Positions 10,765 to 23,480 of a stretch of DNA of 64,000 bases are shown in pieces. The notes beneath the pieces were generated by a model. The model saw only the letters and a list, made by a program, of their open reading frames with translations, ran no database searches and was not told where the DNA came from. The position numbers and the translations under genes are program-made. Numbering within the stretch: the first letter of the stretch is position 1; each line of letters starts with the position of its first letter. Source of the DNA: Porpolomopsis calyptriformis. Lineage: Eukaryota; Basidiomycota; Agaricomycetes; Agaricales; Hygrophoraceae. The DNA lies in the NCBI GenBank assembly GCA_951640195.1, contig OX621163.1:744001-808000 (forward strand), written 5' to 3'.

Positions 10765-13700
10765 ATGGAATCGTCGGAAGAGCGACAAGAACAAGAAATC
10801 ACAGTTTTGAGGTCCATCTACGCCGAAGACTTTGTTGAACCACCTCCTCCAAAAGTGTGGAAGGTATACCTTTATTCTTATTTCAAGGCAGCGATCTCTG
10901 CAGTTATTTTCCCCGCGCTAAGCTACTTCTTGTCAGGAAGCATCCAGGTTACGTGAGTTTTCTATAAGGATACCTCATCGTGATAGGAATCACGCGTCGA
11001 AGATCTATTGCCATCTACACGTTAAGTGAGTCCCATGCAAATCACTCGAACTTTCAACCCGGAACGCTCCCCTTTCTATCTCTAGGTTTCCTAGGACATA
11101 CCCCACTCTTGCATGCCCCACTTTTGTAATAGAGAAGCCGCTCGAAGGTTTGAACGATGACCAAATTGCAAAGTTGTCAATCGCTATCCGTGCAGAAGCA
11201 CAGATAAATAAGGGCACCGAGATAGTCTTTCAGGTTTGTTTTGTTTACGTTCTTCCGTGAGACATTCTCCTCAGCCTCTTTGTACTACAAAAAGATTGTG
11301 AATTTTGCCCAAGACTGGATTGGTGACAATGTGTCGCTTCCCATCGAAGTACCTGGTTCGCTTGCGACGGAAATGGAAAAACGTGCCTCTGACGAAGAGC
11401 GAGTTAGTTATTCCTACTCCTTTTCCCTAACCTCTTTGTAAACTTTACTCCAGATCAAAAGGCAACGAGCTGCAGAAGAAGCCGAACAAAACCAGGAAAA
11501 AGAGGCGCGCCTAGTTGAAGAGCTGAAGAAGCAGATCTCGGCGGGCGTGCAACAACAACAACGGGAGAAGGAAAGGCAATTCAAGGCTCGTAGCAAAGCC
11601 AGTTCTGAGGCAACTGCAGTCCCACCAGCTGGAGACACGCCAACGGAATCATTCAACCACCAAATCGAACTATCTGGTATTCTATTCAATACAGCAAAGT
11701 TCTTTCATCCCCGTAGAGGTTAGGAATCCAGTCCCTATTCTTCCATCATACCTAACGAAGACAGAGGGTCTGGGAACGATCTACTTGGCCGAGCCTGTCT
11801 GTGATGATATCAATGTGACATTGCCACTCGAAGTCTACTCCGTCAGCTTCGATTCGCATTACTACACCACGACTCAAGGTGGGATACATATCTCGTTGTC
11901 TCACCCTTTAGCCGTCTCACATTTTTGTCTAGGGATAAAGAAGCTCAAACAAGTGGAGGCTGAAGTGGAAAAACTCATGGGTATCCGTCACCCCAATCTT
12001 CTGCGCGTGTTAGCAGTCAAACTTTCAATATCCCATTCGAGCGGTCCTCGATTAATAATTCTCTCGGAACAACGACCGTCAACAACGCTGCAAGTCGTTC
12101 TCGAGGAATGTGAATCCCTCAAGGAAGAGCGAGCCGCTGTTGGTATCTTTTACTTATAGTGATCCACCCGCGCACTAATATTGTTGTATAGAATTACCTA
12201 GCACAGATTTTATCTGCTTTAAACGTGGTACATGCCGCTGGTCTTGTGCACCGAGGTGAAGTTTTGGGACTCTCAGCTTGATGTTTACTCTTGTCAATAC
12301 TTGAATAGGAATAAACCTTCGCTGCATTGGGCTTGCTTCCCAAGGCCAAAATTCGCCCAAGACCGTGAAGTTGAGCAGGGTTGGATATTATACACAACTG
12401 CTAGATCTTCACAGGTCTAATCCTTTCTCTTCTAAACACAATGCCACTAATGATGAGAACGATATACCTGAAGCATGGTTTGTGTTTTTTTTGTTGTCCT
12501 TTTGTGCTTATTCTCATCTCAGATCTTTTCAAGGCTTTCAGAAGATGTCGTTGACTCCCCACTGTCGTATACACGTAGTCGCGACCTTCATGACGTCGGG
12601 ATCGTTCTGCTACAGATGCTTGTTGGCTATGATGTCACCCAGCGGTTCTCGGATCCCAACTCTGCCTTCCAATCCCGTGTGTTATATGCTGACTGCCACG
12701 TTCCTCAATTTCTAAGAATTTTTTCTTGATATCATGATGGCTAGCTTCTGTGCCACCAGAATTATTGCAGATAGCCACGGACATGCTGATGCCGGGCAAA
12801 AAAAGTCAAGCCTCGTGTTCCACACTTCTCGCAGATCTGTCAGAAACAGCCTTTCGCACACCTCTGCGAACCCAGATAATACCAATACCTGGTGCTATAT
12901 AATTTTTATGTGAAGAAAATTTGCAGCAAACCGTTGACGACTTTCCAGATCCAAAGACGCCGATGCCTGCGCCCCTTACCGGTTCGCCTGAGGTTGACTA
13001 TTTTAGGACACCACAAAGAATGCGACATGCAAGTCGTTGGAAAGAAGACTGGGAGGAGCTCGAGCTTTTGGTCAGATTTCCGGCTATAGTCATTTAGAGA
13101 AAATAACTTTCGTTCACGCTCAGGGTAAAGGTGCCTTTGGCTCAGTTGTGAAAGCTCGCAATAAAATCGATTCGCGGACATATGCAGGGAAGTTGTTTTA
13201 ATTCTTTTGCTTTGTGAATGTACTTATTCCCTCTACAGTGAAGAAAATCCGTCTCCGAACGATGAAAAGCGACAGCAGAATCTTTAGGGAAGTCATTGCT
13301 TTAAGTCGACTGTCCCATCGGTTTATAGTGCGCTATTACACCACTTGGATCGAAACCTCTGAAACTGCGTCAACGCCATCCCCCGATAACTCTGACTCCG
13401 AACTCGGGACGAACGATGGCACATCGGTGCCCCAGAGAAGCATCAAGCACAGTGGTTCGAATGATCAGATCAGCTTTGGTTTGGATGATCTAGATGATTT
13501 TGGGTCGGGATCCAAGTCGTCGTTCCCCAGCATTCATTTCACTAGATCGTCCACACCGAAGACTGATGAAGATGATGACAGCGAGGATGCTTTTGCGAAT
13601 TTATCCGGTCCTGGAACACCCGTGGAAGATCAACCAGCGACACCGCCGCCACCGCTATCGCGCACGCTATACATTCAGATGGTATGGTTGTTTTAGCGTC

Positions 13701-16700
13701 GCGTATTATCCTTCTAACCTAGCTGCCAGGAATTTGTTGAGCGTCAAACTTTACGAGAGGTTTATTTTTAAGTTTCCCTCTACTCGATTCGTTTTCATGT
13801 CTCATCTCGCCAGAGAGTTTCCGAAGGATTATCTACGGAGGAAGCATGGCGTCTATTTCATCAAATCGTAGATGCCCTCGTTCACATGTCGGGTCTTGGA
13901 ATTGTTTGTCGTCTTCTTACCTGCCGTCATCATGTACTTGACCAATGGTCCCGTCAGATACACCGCGATATCAAGTTGACAAACATCTTCATTGGTAGGA
14001 ACTGTCGACTTGTCTGATATATTTTCTAATATCTAACTTCAGACGGGAAGGGTGACTGTAAAGGCAGGTCTCTTTGATTGTTCCGAGAGCTATCACTTGT
14101 ATCCATCTTTTCTTACGCCTTTGCTAGTCGGCGACTTTGGACTTGCAACGTCGAGTTTAGCCGCTGTCGATCCATCGGATGTTTCTCCTAATAGCGTATT
14201 TTCTGACGGGGATATGACATTTGGTCAGTGCACATACCGCCCATTTCTACCAACTCGCTGACACTTTACGAAGAGGTGGGAACAAAACTCTACATCGCTC
14301 CAGAGGTCCAATCTCGAAAAAGAGGTCAGCGGGTTCACACGAAGGCAGATTTGTATAGCCTGGGGGTAAACTATCGTTCAATTTGTTGTTAAACCCCATC
14401 TTCTCACACCAGAACTTTGGCAGGTCGTGTTCTTTGAGATGAACTACACATTTTCAACAGGGTCGGAGCGAATTGCTGTGATAGAGAATTTGAGGAAACC
14501 AGACATTCGATTTCCTGCGGGATGGGATCCACTTTTGGCTTCTCAACGAAAGAGTGAGCTCCCCCCTCACTTCTCCGTGCAAATAAATATCATTTTCAGG
14601 CAGTCATTACCTGGCTTCTTCAACATGACCCTGCTAAGCGTCCCACAGCATTGGAACTCTCGCAGTCTCCTCTGCTACCCCCCAGGTTGGAAGACGAGTA
14701 TTTCAAAGGTGCCCTCAAATTGATGTGTCTGTATCACTCTTCTTGTTTTCGTATTTCACGGCCTTATGCACGTATTAAGCTAAACCCGACTCCCCACATC
14801 ACCAATTGGTGCTCTCCTCGTTATTCAATCAGCCTCCAAGACCCTCTCGAAGATTTCTGTACGACATGGAAGCTGAATTACCGGAACATGCACATCTCAA
14901 TAGCATAGTTCAAGAACGATTCACTACTATATTCCGATTGCATGGTGCGGTAGATATGGAGCCCCCATTGCTCATGCCTACCACACATTCAGACGGCACA
15001 CAGGCAACCTTCCTTGATCGGCATGGGGACGTTGTTATGTTGCCCTATAACATTCTTGCCCAGTTTGCGCGACTGGCCGCTCGTGAGAAGATTAAAAGGA
15101 TTAAACGCTATCACATCACGGACATTTACCGAGCCAAGTAAGATTCGCACCCTAGCTCCTCCAGATGTACCCTTATCTTGTTGGTCTAGCATGGTGGCTG
15201 GTCATCCAAAAGTCACGAAGGCCGCAGTCTTTGACATCATCACCCCTGACCTTGATAGTGGACCTATTGCAGCTGGAGCAGAGATCATTGCAATCGCGAA
15301 TGAATGCTTGAACAGCTTTCCCACACTCGCTCAGAACTACGATATCCACATCTCCCATTTTAAAAGTAAGATTGAAAGTGGCCATCCGGCATTGATATTT
15401 ACAAATATCACCTGTCAGTTGTCGCCCTAGCCCTCAATAAAATCTCCCCAGAGCTCCATGCGCCTGTCACCGAAATCATTAACCAATCTAGGTTATCGCC
15501 CTTACAGAAGCGTGCATTGCTGCTGAAGAAAGGGCTGCTGAGAAGTATAGCTGATGAGCTGGAGATACTGGCTGAAATAGGTAATACTAACAGTTGTATC
15601 TCCTTGTAAGCCTACTAATCGCCATCTCACATCATATTTTAGACGAGGACATTGACACCCTCCTCTCAAAAGTAGAAAGGGTATCACCAACCCTGGCCGA
15701 ACTCATTAATCCCGTTGCTCAGGTGGTTAAAAGGATAATCCAACATGCCAATTTGATGGGTGTCTCGACAGTGTACTTTCATCCTCTCATGTTAGGCAAC
15801 CACCACGCCCACTTCCAGGATGGTCTTCGTTTTGAAGTCGTCAGGCGGAATAAACGCACAGATGTGCTTGCAGCTGGTGGACAGTACGTTAAATTCGCAA
15901 ACGCATCCTAACGAACGTATTGATTGGTTTCAAGGTACAATAATCTTATATCCCGTTATTCACCCCCCGGGTCTCAGTCCGAGGCCGTCTGCGCCATTGG
16001 CATCCAGATCGCAGTCGACAAGATTACAATGGCTCTGGCAAGCTTCCAAAGCTCGTCTGTCAAGGCTCTCATCAAGGAACAGCGGTCTTTCGGGTTCTGG
16101 AGTCCTCGCCGATGCGATGTTTATGTCGTATCCTATCATTCAGGATTCCTTCGGGACAGGTTGGAGGTTGTGAGTTACTTGTGGCGGCATAATATTAGTG
16201 CCGACATCATGTACGAGTCGGGGCTGCCCGACACTGAACATGAGAATCATATTGATATCTGCGCGAGAGAGGGTATATTGTGAGTCCCTAGCCAAGGCTA
16301 TCAGCCCTTAAACTCAAGTGCTTGCTAGGTTCACGGTGTATCATCGCCCGCCTTTTGCAAGGCGAGACCAAGCTGCATTCAAGGTCAAAAGCGTTCTGAG
16401 GGGGACGGAATACGAAGGTAGGCCATCGGAATATCTCATAATAAACGTCCTTCATCTAGGCGATGTAGTTTCCCGACAGGAACTCGCTGGCTGGCTTCAC
16501 CACGAAATTGCGGAGCAGAAGCGTATTGATGCCTCCGTGTCTGGCGCCACACTTTCATCGGACAACTCCCAGTTTCTACTCCCAAATAAAGATCTCGCTA
16601 CGGCCCCCGATGTCCAGCTGCTTTTACCAACCGACGTAAAAAAGCAGCGAAAGCAAGTCAAATCCCTTTACATTGACAGAGGTCAGTGTTTTTTGGCGAT

Positions 16701-17018
16701 CAGTGGCGCATCGCTGAACATCATGTGTCTCGGTCATGTATAGCTTTCGAAAAGGCTGCCCAACTCAAGGCTGCCTTTCAAACTGGCATACCCATACTCG
16801 CGATTGATGTTTCACCTCCTGTCTTCAGTGCCATGACAAGGAATTCCGCTTGGGTTACCAATGATGAAATGTGGAGGTCCATTTTCTGCCAGTTTCCGAT
16901 CACCCAGTCTGCATATGCCCTTCAACTGAGAGAAGCAATTGCAAGACGCAAGATGGATCACCAGTTTCTTCTTCTCTACACAGTGAAAGAAGGACATGTT
17001 CAACTTTTGGCTTTATAG
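10765..17018 (+). CDS. GCN2: GCN2 eIF2-alpha kinase
   Basis: Gcn2 senses uncharged tRNA and ribosome stalling and phosphorylates eIF2-alpha. The visible order is the full family order. It begins with an N-terminal RWD domain (MESSEERQEQEITVLRSIYA, then FPRTYPTLACPTFVI), followed by a charged coiled linker (11450-11640) and a pseudokinase region (GTIYLAEPV, IRHPNLLRVLAVK, ILSALNVVHAAGLVH). Next comes the kinase domain with glycine loop LLGKGAFGSVVKARNK, VKKIRLR, an acidic insert at 13360-13650, catalytic loop HRDIKLTNIFI, VGDFGLATS and GTKLYIAPEVQSRKRG. A HisRS-like domain (QERFTTIFRLHGAVDMEPP, VVRRNKRTDVLAAGGQYNNL) and a C-terminal ribosome/dimerisation domain ending VQLLAL complete it. About 15 introns are inferred. 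The intron joining the codons around the catalytic-lysine segment (13188-13238) begins GG instead of GT. It converges on the methyltransferase gene, with 72 bases between stops. Confidence 0.93.
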
Positions 17019-17090
17019 TGTAAGTGAGAAGATGATGTATTTTTAGAGAAATTTGTCCAATACGGAGTGTAGAAACATGACAGTCTCGAT

Positions 17091-18407
17091 TCAACCCGTA
17101 GCCCTTTGAATCTTTTTCTCTCGCCCGATCCAACCAATTTTGTAATAGGCATACTCTACTTCATTTGGTTCACGACCGCGACCGTGGCCGGTACGATGAG
17201 TATCACGGATGATTCTTTCGCGTGAAATGATGCCAATTTCGGTTGCTTCGTGATGCAGACCATCAATGCTAACATCCGATGGGAGGAAGGTTTCCTCGAT
17301 AGTACTTGACTCGCAAGCATGGGTAGGGCGGAGTGGAATGATAAGATGAAATAAAGGCGTGTCGTTGAGCGAGCAGGGTTTCCGGAGCAGTCTCTGGAGG
17401 CAGGACTTGATCCAGGTGGCATGCTGCGCCTCATACACGATGTCTGCACCAAATATCAAATCAAATGGCTCGTCAAAGGGCGGGGAAAGCTCCGTCATCT
17501 TGGCCAAGTTGGACCAATCAAGGAGGTGTGACGCGAGGGAAACGGAAGTATCTGAACTGGTCAGATTGGACGAAATGTTGAATCGGAGGTTGGACAACAC
17601 GGAGGGATATACGTCAGTCGCAATAATTGTAGTCGCGTTCGCTACCCAATTGGCATCCCTCTCCAGAAGTTTTCCAAGCGCTAAGCTGACGAGCCCAGTT
17701 CCAGCCCCAAGCTCTAACACCCTCAGGCTGTGCCTCTTGCTTGGGCAAGGGTCAAGGACCTCTATAGTCGAATCCGCATCTTGAAGAAGTAGACCAAACT
17801 CGTTCGGGCGCTCCACGATCCTCTCAGCAAGTACACATGCGCTTCCCCACGTCTGCGCCCCTACACTAGCATACTCGTGATTCTCCAGAGGCACATCCCT
17901 GAGTTGCACCTTGATCACGTCCCGTACTTGGCGGGAGGCAAAGGTAAAAATGCGAGTAAGGATACCCGCTGAGGCTGCACCGGCGCATACCGCCAAGAGA
18001 GAAGCCGCTTCTTGGATGACAATCTCTCGCTTTTTGGAAGAGGGATAGGTTCCTGCTCTACCTGGGTCTACCGTCGTATCATTTCTGAGTTCCCAGGATT
18101 CAGCCTGTGAGACGAGAGCCGTCAACCACTTGATGGCGTAGGAGAGTTCGAAATCATCGGATCGCAGAGAATCAAGATCATCTTCAGTGTAAAAGTCTGC
18201 TGATGATTCTTGGGAGCCTGGTTCTGGTGGTGGGCCAATCGGGATTAACGACAGCCGGGAACCTCGAACTTCGGGAGTGTAAACTAGGCGTAAGTAATGG
18301 AGAGCATCTAAAAGATCCTCTGGAGAGCGGGAAGGAATGTCACGAATGGAAGAAAGGCGAGAAGTCGGTGGGAGCAAAAGTGACATTAATGAAGTCCTCG
18401 TATCCAA
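17091..18407 (-). CDS. METTL21/FAM86-type protein methyltransferase (Methyltransf_16)
   Basis: Intronless 438-residue protein with a class I SAM-dependent methyltransferase domain of the seven-beta-strand lysine methyltransferase group. Motif I is clear (LRVLELGAGTGLVSLALGKL), followed by IIATDVYPSVLSNLRFNI for the acidic motif, SHLLDWSNLAK, and the post-motif DLIFGADIVYEAQHATWI, where this family normally has a D/E-x-x-Y pattern. The N-terminal 180 residues are helical and less conserved, as in FAM86/EFM3-like proteins that methylate elongation factors; the exact substrate cannot be told from sequence. The first ATG is used; another Met seven residues later is possible. It is tail-to-tail with GCN2 and its start lies about 45 bases from the SWA2 stop, an unusually tight tandem spacing. 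Confidence 0.82.
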   Translation of the reverse strand: MDTRTSLMSLLLPPTSRLSSIRDIPSRSPEDLLDALHYLRLVYTPEVRGSRLSLIPIGPPPEPGSQESSADFYTEDDLDSLRSDDFELSYAIKWLTALVSQAESWELRNDTTVDPGRAGTYPSSKKREIVIQEAASLLAVCAGAASAGILTRIFTFASRQVRDVIKVQLRDVPLENHEYASVGAQTWGSACVLAERIVERPNEFGLLLQDADSTIEVLDPCPSKRHSLRVLELGAGTGLVSLALGKLLERDANWVANATTIIATDVYPSVLSNLRFNISSNLTSSDTSVSLASHLLDWSNLAKMTELSPPFDEPFDLIFGADIVYEAQHATWIKSCLQRLLRKPCSLNDTPLFHLIIPLRPTHACESSTIEETFLPSDVSIDGLHHEATEIGIISRERIIRDTHRTGHGRGREPNEVEYAYYKIGWIGREKKIQRATG

Positions 18408-18452
18408 TGTCCTAACCTGCAGTGCTCAAATTTTCTAAACCAGAGAGACATA

Positions 18453-21162
18453 TCATTGCTTGAAAGCATTCCAAGCTTCATTCAAAGCCCCAAATACCCC
18501 ATTCGCAATCATCCTCTGCTCCAAGGTCGTGTTATTCACATTAAGCTGGAATGCTCTCAGTCAATCTTCAATCCGTTGAACATGATTCATACCTTATCTG
18601 GATGCAACTTGGAGATAGCCTTCGTGTACCTAACCTTCACTTGAGATGGCGTTACAAGCTCAGCCATTCCCACCTTCTGCCACCCCAGTCCGGGCCAGAG
18701 CACTGAGTCCAAACTTGCAATCAAGGCCCGAATGTTGGTCTCCTTCCCGCCTTTCCAACCGATTAAGCGCGAGTCGACTGTGTCCTTCAACTCGTGGCGA
18801 GCTTGGTCCTCCACCTCCGCCGCATCATTGGCATCGCGAAGCCTGGATAATGCTTCGGAAGGCGGTGTCGGTCCTCTCTGAGTGGGCGGTCGAATCACAA
18901 CTTTACGTTTAGCTGATGTCCTTGCGGCGGGCGTCGGGGAGGTATCGCTACTCGCTGCAACCATCCTTCGACATTGTCCTGCACTCCGGACGGCCTCGCT
19001 TCTAAAGTGTGGCCTTGCCCACTCAGCAGCAGCAACCGACTCCCAGTCCGCTTGCGCCAATGCCCATTTCTCCTTCCCTTCGTAGGCTTCTGCACGACGC
19101 TTCCAGGCCTTGACTAACCCATCGCCAAGATCAACAGAAGCACCATCTTCTTCGTCCATCACCTTCGCCTCCCGGCTGGGATGGAAGGTCGGGCCAATCA
19201 GGGAGACAATAGTATTGCAGTCCTCGACGGCACCTGCGCAATCACCCATCTTGATCCTTGTGAGCGCGCGGTTGTTGTACAAGGGGACAAGAAGCAAGTG
19301 AGATGCAGGCAATGCCGACATCGCAGCCGTATAGGCCGCTTCCGCCTCTGCGTATTGGCCAAGCTTGAGTTTGTCAGTTCCCGTTGTTTTGTACTTGAGC
19401 GAAGACGCAATCATGGATTGAGAAGCGGAGACAGTCTGACGCTGGGTGAGTTTGATGGGGGTAGAAACACGCGGTGGGGGTTTCGGTGAAGAGGATTGGG
19501 GAGGCCCAGGAGAATCAGTTGATTGTGTCTGTGATGGACGGCCTCGCCTGTAGGGTGACACATATGCAACAGGCTCATCTGAGTAGACGTCTGCGAGTTT
19601 TGGCTGTGATCGAGGTCGGTCCTGTGGTTCGACCCTGCAGGCAACGGCTCTCGTGGACCGCAAGAGCTCCGAGGCAGGATGATCTTTATCTTTGAAAGGC
19701 TCGGGTGAATCTTGGGAAGGCTTGCCTGTATCTTTGAAAGGCTCGTCTGCATTATTCTCATGCACAGAACTCGATTGCATCCACCGAGGTCTCGTCGGCT
19801 GATTCGGGTCTGAGTTGACAGCACCTCTGGCCCTTTCTTCGTATGCTTTTTGAACTTTCTCCTTGCTTTGATTCCAAAAAGCATTCGCACGGTTGAACAC
19901 GGTCAAGCCGATTTCACTGGCTTGCGAGAACAACTTTTCTGTATGATTATTCCGCTCTGGCTGCAGATCAGACGGCGAAGGTGTTTCCTGGGTCCGATTA
20001 AGTCGTTCTCGTGCTAGTCCAGAACTGGAGTTAGGATCGCTCCTTGGAGGGCGCCGACGAGCGTCAAGATCATCTTCACGGCCAGGTCGCTGGTTTTCGT
20101 ATGGTGGAGAACCAGCCCCTGCACAGTTTGACAGAAGGGTATCGAGGGCTCCTTCGACATCTAAGCCTGTACTTGTGGAGGCAAGTGCGACACGGGCTTG
20201 CTCGACAGAGAAACCCATCTCCACTATTTGACCTAGAATATGGGGAGGTGGCGAGACTGGTCGCGAGCTCGGATTTGAAGCTCGTTGTGATGATCGGCTG
20301 GAGTCATTCTATATTGAGAAAAACTAAGAATGTTTTAGGAGATTGGGAAAGGCCAAGACAGACTTACGGAAAGCAAGGGTCGTATTGGGGCCGGAGCAAC
20401 GGGTTTGCCTAATTCCCCCAGAATATTGTCGTCTTGAAATTCTTCGTCCAAGAGTTTATCTCCGATATCTTCGGAACCTAACCTTTCGGGAAAATCGAAA
20501 CTTGGTATAGATTCATGGTGCTTCGAAGGTGGGTGAGAATCCAATGCAGTCAATAAAGAGAAGTCATCGAGGTCCAATATGGCCTGAGTAGGATGCGCCG
20601 GGACGGAGTGTGTGGAAACTTCGGGTAGGGAAGAAAATTCTGAAAGGTCCCAATCATTTTCTTGGGACTGCGATTTAGTCAAAGAACCGCGATCTGATGT
20701 GGGTTTCGAAGGTTCCAGGGTTCCAGAGTCCCAGTCACGGTGAAGATTATTTAAAGGCTTCTCAAGCATATCCAGACCATCCCACGCCGAAGATTGCATC
20801 TTGACCGACTGCTGGCGGTTTGGTAGATATTCCCTCTGCGCCTTCTCTGCCAGAGCAGCTCGTTCGGCGATGGTCAGATTTGCACCACTCTGGGATGTAC
20901 TCCCCAAAGCACTTTCCAGCAAACCACTGAATGCGTCTCCTGATGCCGTGGCCACAGGGGGTTTTGTAGCAACCTGGCGGTTGATCATGGACGGAGTAAC
21001 CGGTCGAGAATTGGGTGCAGAAGAGGTAGCGAGGAGGGAGAATACATCTTGCGATGGCTTGCGAGTAGCCGTTTGTGATAGGATAGCCGAGCCAAGCTTC
21101 TGAGGCGAATCAGACTTTGAGGGAGCCGATGAGTTCCAAAGAGCAGCAAACGCGTCGGCCAT
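18453..21162 (-). CDS. SWA2: Auxilin/Swa2-type clathrin-uncoating co-chaperone
   Basis: Auxilin recruits Hsp70 to clathrin coats for disassembly. The start at 21162 opens MADAFAALWNSS. The N-terminal third is disordered with short acidic-hydrophobic motifs of clathrin- and adaptor-binding type (DWDLSEFSSL, LDLDDFSLL). A UBA domain follows a single intron (ILGQIVEMGFSVEQARVALA, then DVEGALDTLL). After a long polar linker come TPR repeats (GTDKLKLGQYAEAEAAYTAA, LVPLYNNRALTRIKMGDCAG, AWKRRAEAYEGKEKWALAQA). The C-terminus is a J domain with WPGLGWQKV, KVRYTKAISKLHPDK and, in the last exon, RMIANGVFGALNEAWNAFKQ. The HPD tripeptide needed to stimulate Hsp70 is intact. UBA, TPR and J in this order is diagnostic of yeast Swa2. 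Divergent from MSM1, with under 100 bases between possible starts. Confidence 0.93.
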
Positions 21163-21248
21163 TAAAACGTGAATTGCGGGAATAGACCAGCTACTGCGAT
21201 GAAGATGATCAGCCAAACGCAGCGCGACCATAAGGCAAAGCTCAACTC

Positions 21249-23480
21249 TTGAATTCATGTAGGGGCTTGGTGACCCCTTCAGTGAGGTTGATCTTGCAGA
21301 ACAGATTTACAGGCTCCGACTTGAACAGCTCTTTCCCTCTCATGCTACTTTCCCTCTTGAAAACCCGGCTGGCAGGCTTGAAAATTTTCGGTGCAAGCAG
21401 TTCTCGCATCTTGAGCCGCCCACGCTCTTTCCAATGTCGCAAAGTCTCTCTATCGGCTGATAATGGTGCTCAAGGATATTACATTACAACCCCCATTTTC
21501 TATCCCAATTCAGGTTCGTATTCATTTCCTATCAACCCTCTACGCGGACGCGTTGGTAGCTCAGTCTTGGGGCAATGTGAAGCCAGGAATCTCCTTTGTT
21601 ATTTTCTGGAACACGATAACTATGTCATTGTCATGCTGATGTACTCTTTTGCAATAGTCCCTCACATCGGTCACCTATACTCGTTGGTTGTAGCAGATAT
21701 ATTTGCAAGATTCCAGAGATTGGTATATCCAAACAGACCGGTGCACTTTTTAATTGGCACGGACGAGCACGGTCTGAAAATTCAAAAAGCTGCCAAAGAC
21801 CGAGCTGTTGACCCAGCACTATTCTGTGACCAAATCAGCCAACAATTTCGTGTGTGTTCGTATTTCATGTTTTATATTCAAATTTGAGGGTTCACCTTTA
21901 TCACCAGGCTTTGGCAACAACGGCGAATATTAGCCACACCCGATTTATTCGTACAACTGAGCCGGGCCATCGTAAGGCTGTAGAGTATGTCTGGGTATGT
22001 GTCCAGCTCTTACTCAACTAGGACTTTTCATATTTCTGTTCTAGCGGGAACTTGACACCAAAGGCTACATCTACAAAGGCAGTTATGGAGGGTGGTATTC
22101 CGTTTCAGACGAATGCTTTTACTCAGACACCCAGGTCACTCGCATCCCAAAGCACCTTTCTAAAGATTCGAATTCGGAAACCGTAATATCGACCGAAACT
22201 GGATCGATTGTGGAATGGATGAAAGAGGAAAACTACATGTTCCGCTTGTCTTCCTTCCGCGAATCGTTATTAGCACACTACAAAGCCTACGACGGTGTCA
22301 TATTTCCGGATAGTTATTTATCCTTGATACTCGATATTCTATCCTCTACTCCACTGGAAGATCTATCTATATCACGTCCACGGTCCCGACTGTCGTGGGG
22401 AATTCCAGTTCCAGACAATCCCGAACACACTATTTATGTTTGGTTCGATGCTTTGACCGTTTATCTCACTGGAATCGGATACCCGTGGCATCAACGAGAC
22501 ACCGGCCTCGCCAACTTCTGGCCCCCAGACCTGCAAATTATTGGAAAAGACATTTTACGGTTAGCCGCCTATGCTCGATCATTCGTGCTCTTGATCGTTA
22601 TTTTTGTTAGATTCCACGCAATCTATTTGCCAGCTATGCTACAAGCTCTTGGCCTTCCTCTATCGCAGAAACTGCTTACCCATTCGCATTGGACCATGAA
22701 TCAAAAAAAGATGTCTAAATCTGTCGGCAACGTCGCAGATCCATTTCAAGTGATGGAGCAGTACGGAATAGATGCTGTTCGTTATTACATGGCCCGCATC
22801 GGTGGGCGTTTCAAGGATGATGCTGGTACGAATCGACTCTCAGCTTGCATTATTGCACTTTTTATATCCCCTTTCTCTCAGACTGGTCTGAGCCGCAACT
22901 TTACAAGTACTATAACGAGATCCGGTCTTACGTTGGCAACTTCTATATGCGAGTAACCTCCGACATCATGATGGCTCACCTGGACAAAGCCCCGTCAAAA
23001 ACCTTGGCTGAAATATATAAAAATTCCTCCAGCAGCGATCCAAACCGAGAGGTGATTGCACGGCTGACGGGACTTTCCCAGGAGGTGGAGGGGAGGCTCA
23101 GAAATTTGGAAGTTGGGGAGGCGCTTGACACAATTGTTGGCCTCCTCAAGTCGGTACGTTCAACAATGACCTCCGGAATAGAAGACTGTAAATATTGTCA
23201 TCAGGCTAACGGAGCAATGAGCACTATCGCTCCATGGTCTCAAGAACCTCATGTCGCGCAATCCTCGCTTATCACGTCCCTTGAAGCTTTGCGTATCTGC
23301 GGAATTTGTTTACAACCTTTCGTTCCATTGGTTGCCGGAAATTTACTTGATGCTCTCGGTATTCCAGCGCACGAGCGTACCTGGGATTTTGCTGGGCTCT
23401 CGCAAGCGATCGACCAGAAAGGGAAGATAGGGACGATCACGCGAGGTGTCAGACTCTTTGACCGCAGAGCAGCATTGTAA
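21249..23480 (+). CDS. MSM1: Mitochondrial methionyl-tRNA synthetase
   Basis: Class I aminoacyl-tRNA synthetase charging mitochondrial tRNA-Met. The N-terminus is rich in R, S and L and lacks acids, as a mitochondrial presequence should be; an in-frame Met at 21342 is an alternative start. The signature order is intact: GYYITTPIFYPNS, VPHIGHLYSLVVADIFAR carrying the HIGH motif, FLIGTDEHGLKIQKAA, ISHTRFIRTTE, YKGSYGGWYSVSDECFY, TIYVWFDALTVYLTG, IGKDILRFHAIYLPAMLQAL, then the KMSKS loop in NQKKMSKSVGNVADPF. The anticodon-binding helical domain ends GTITRGVRLFDRRAAL. About six short introns interrupt it (for example 21514-21657, 22018-22043, 22560-22610 and 22827-22880). It is divergent from SWA2. 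Confidence 0.93.
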
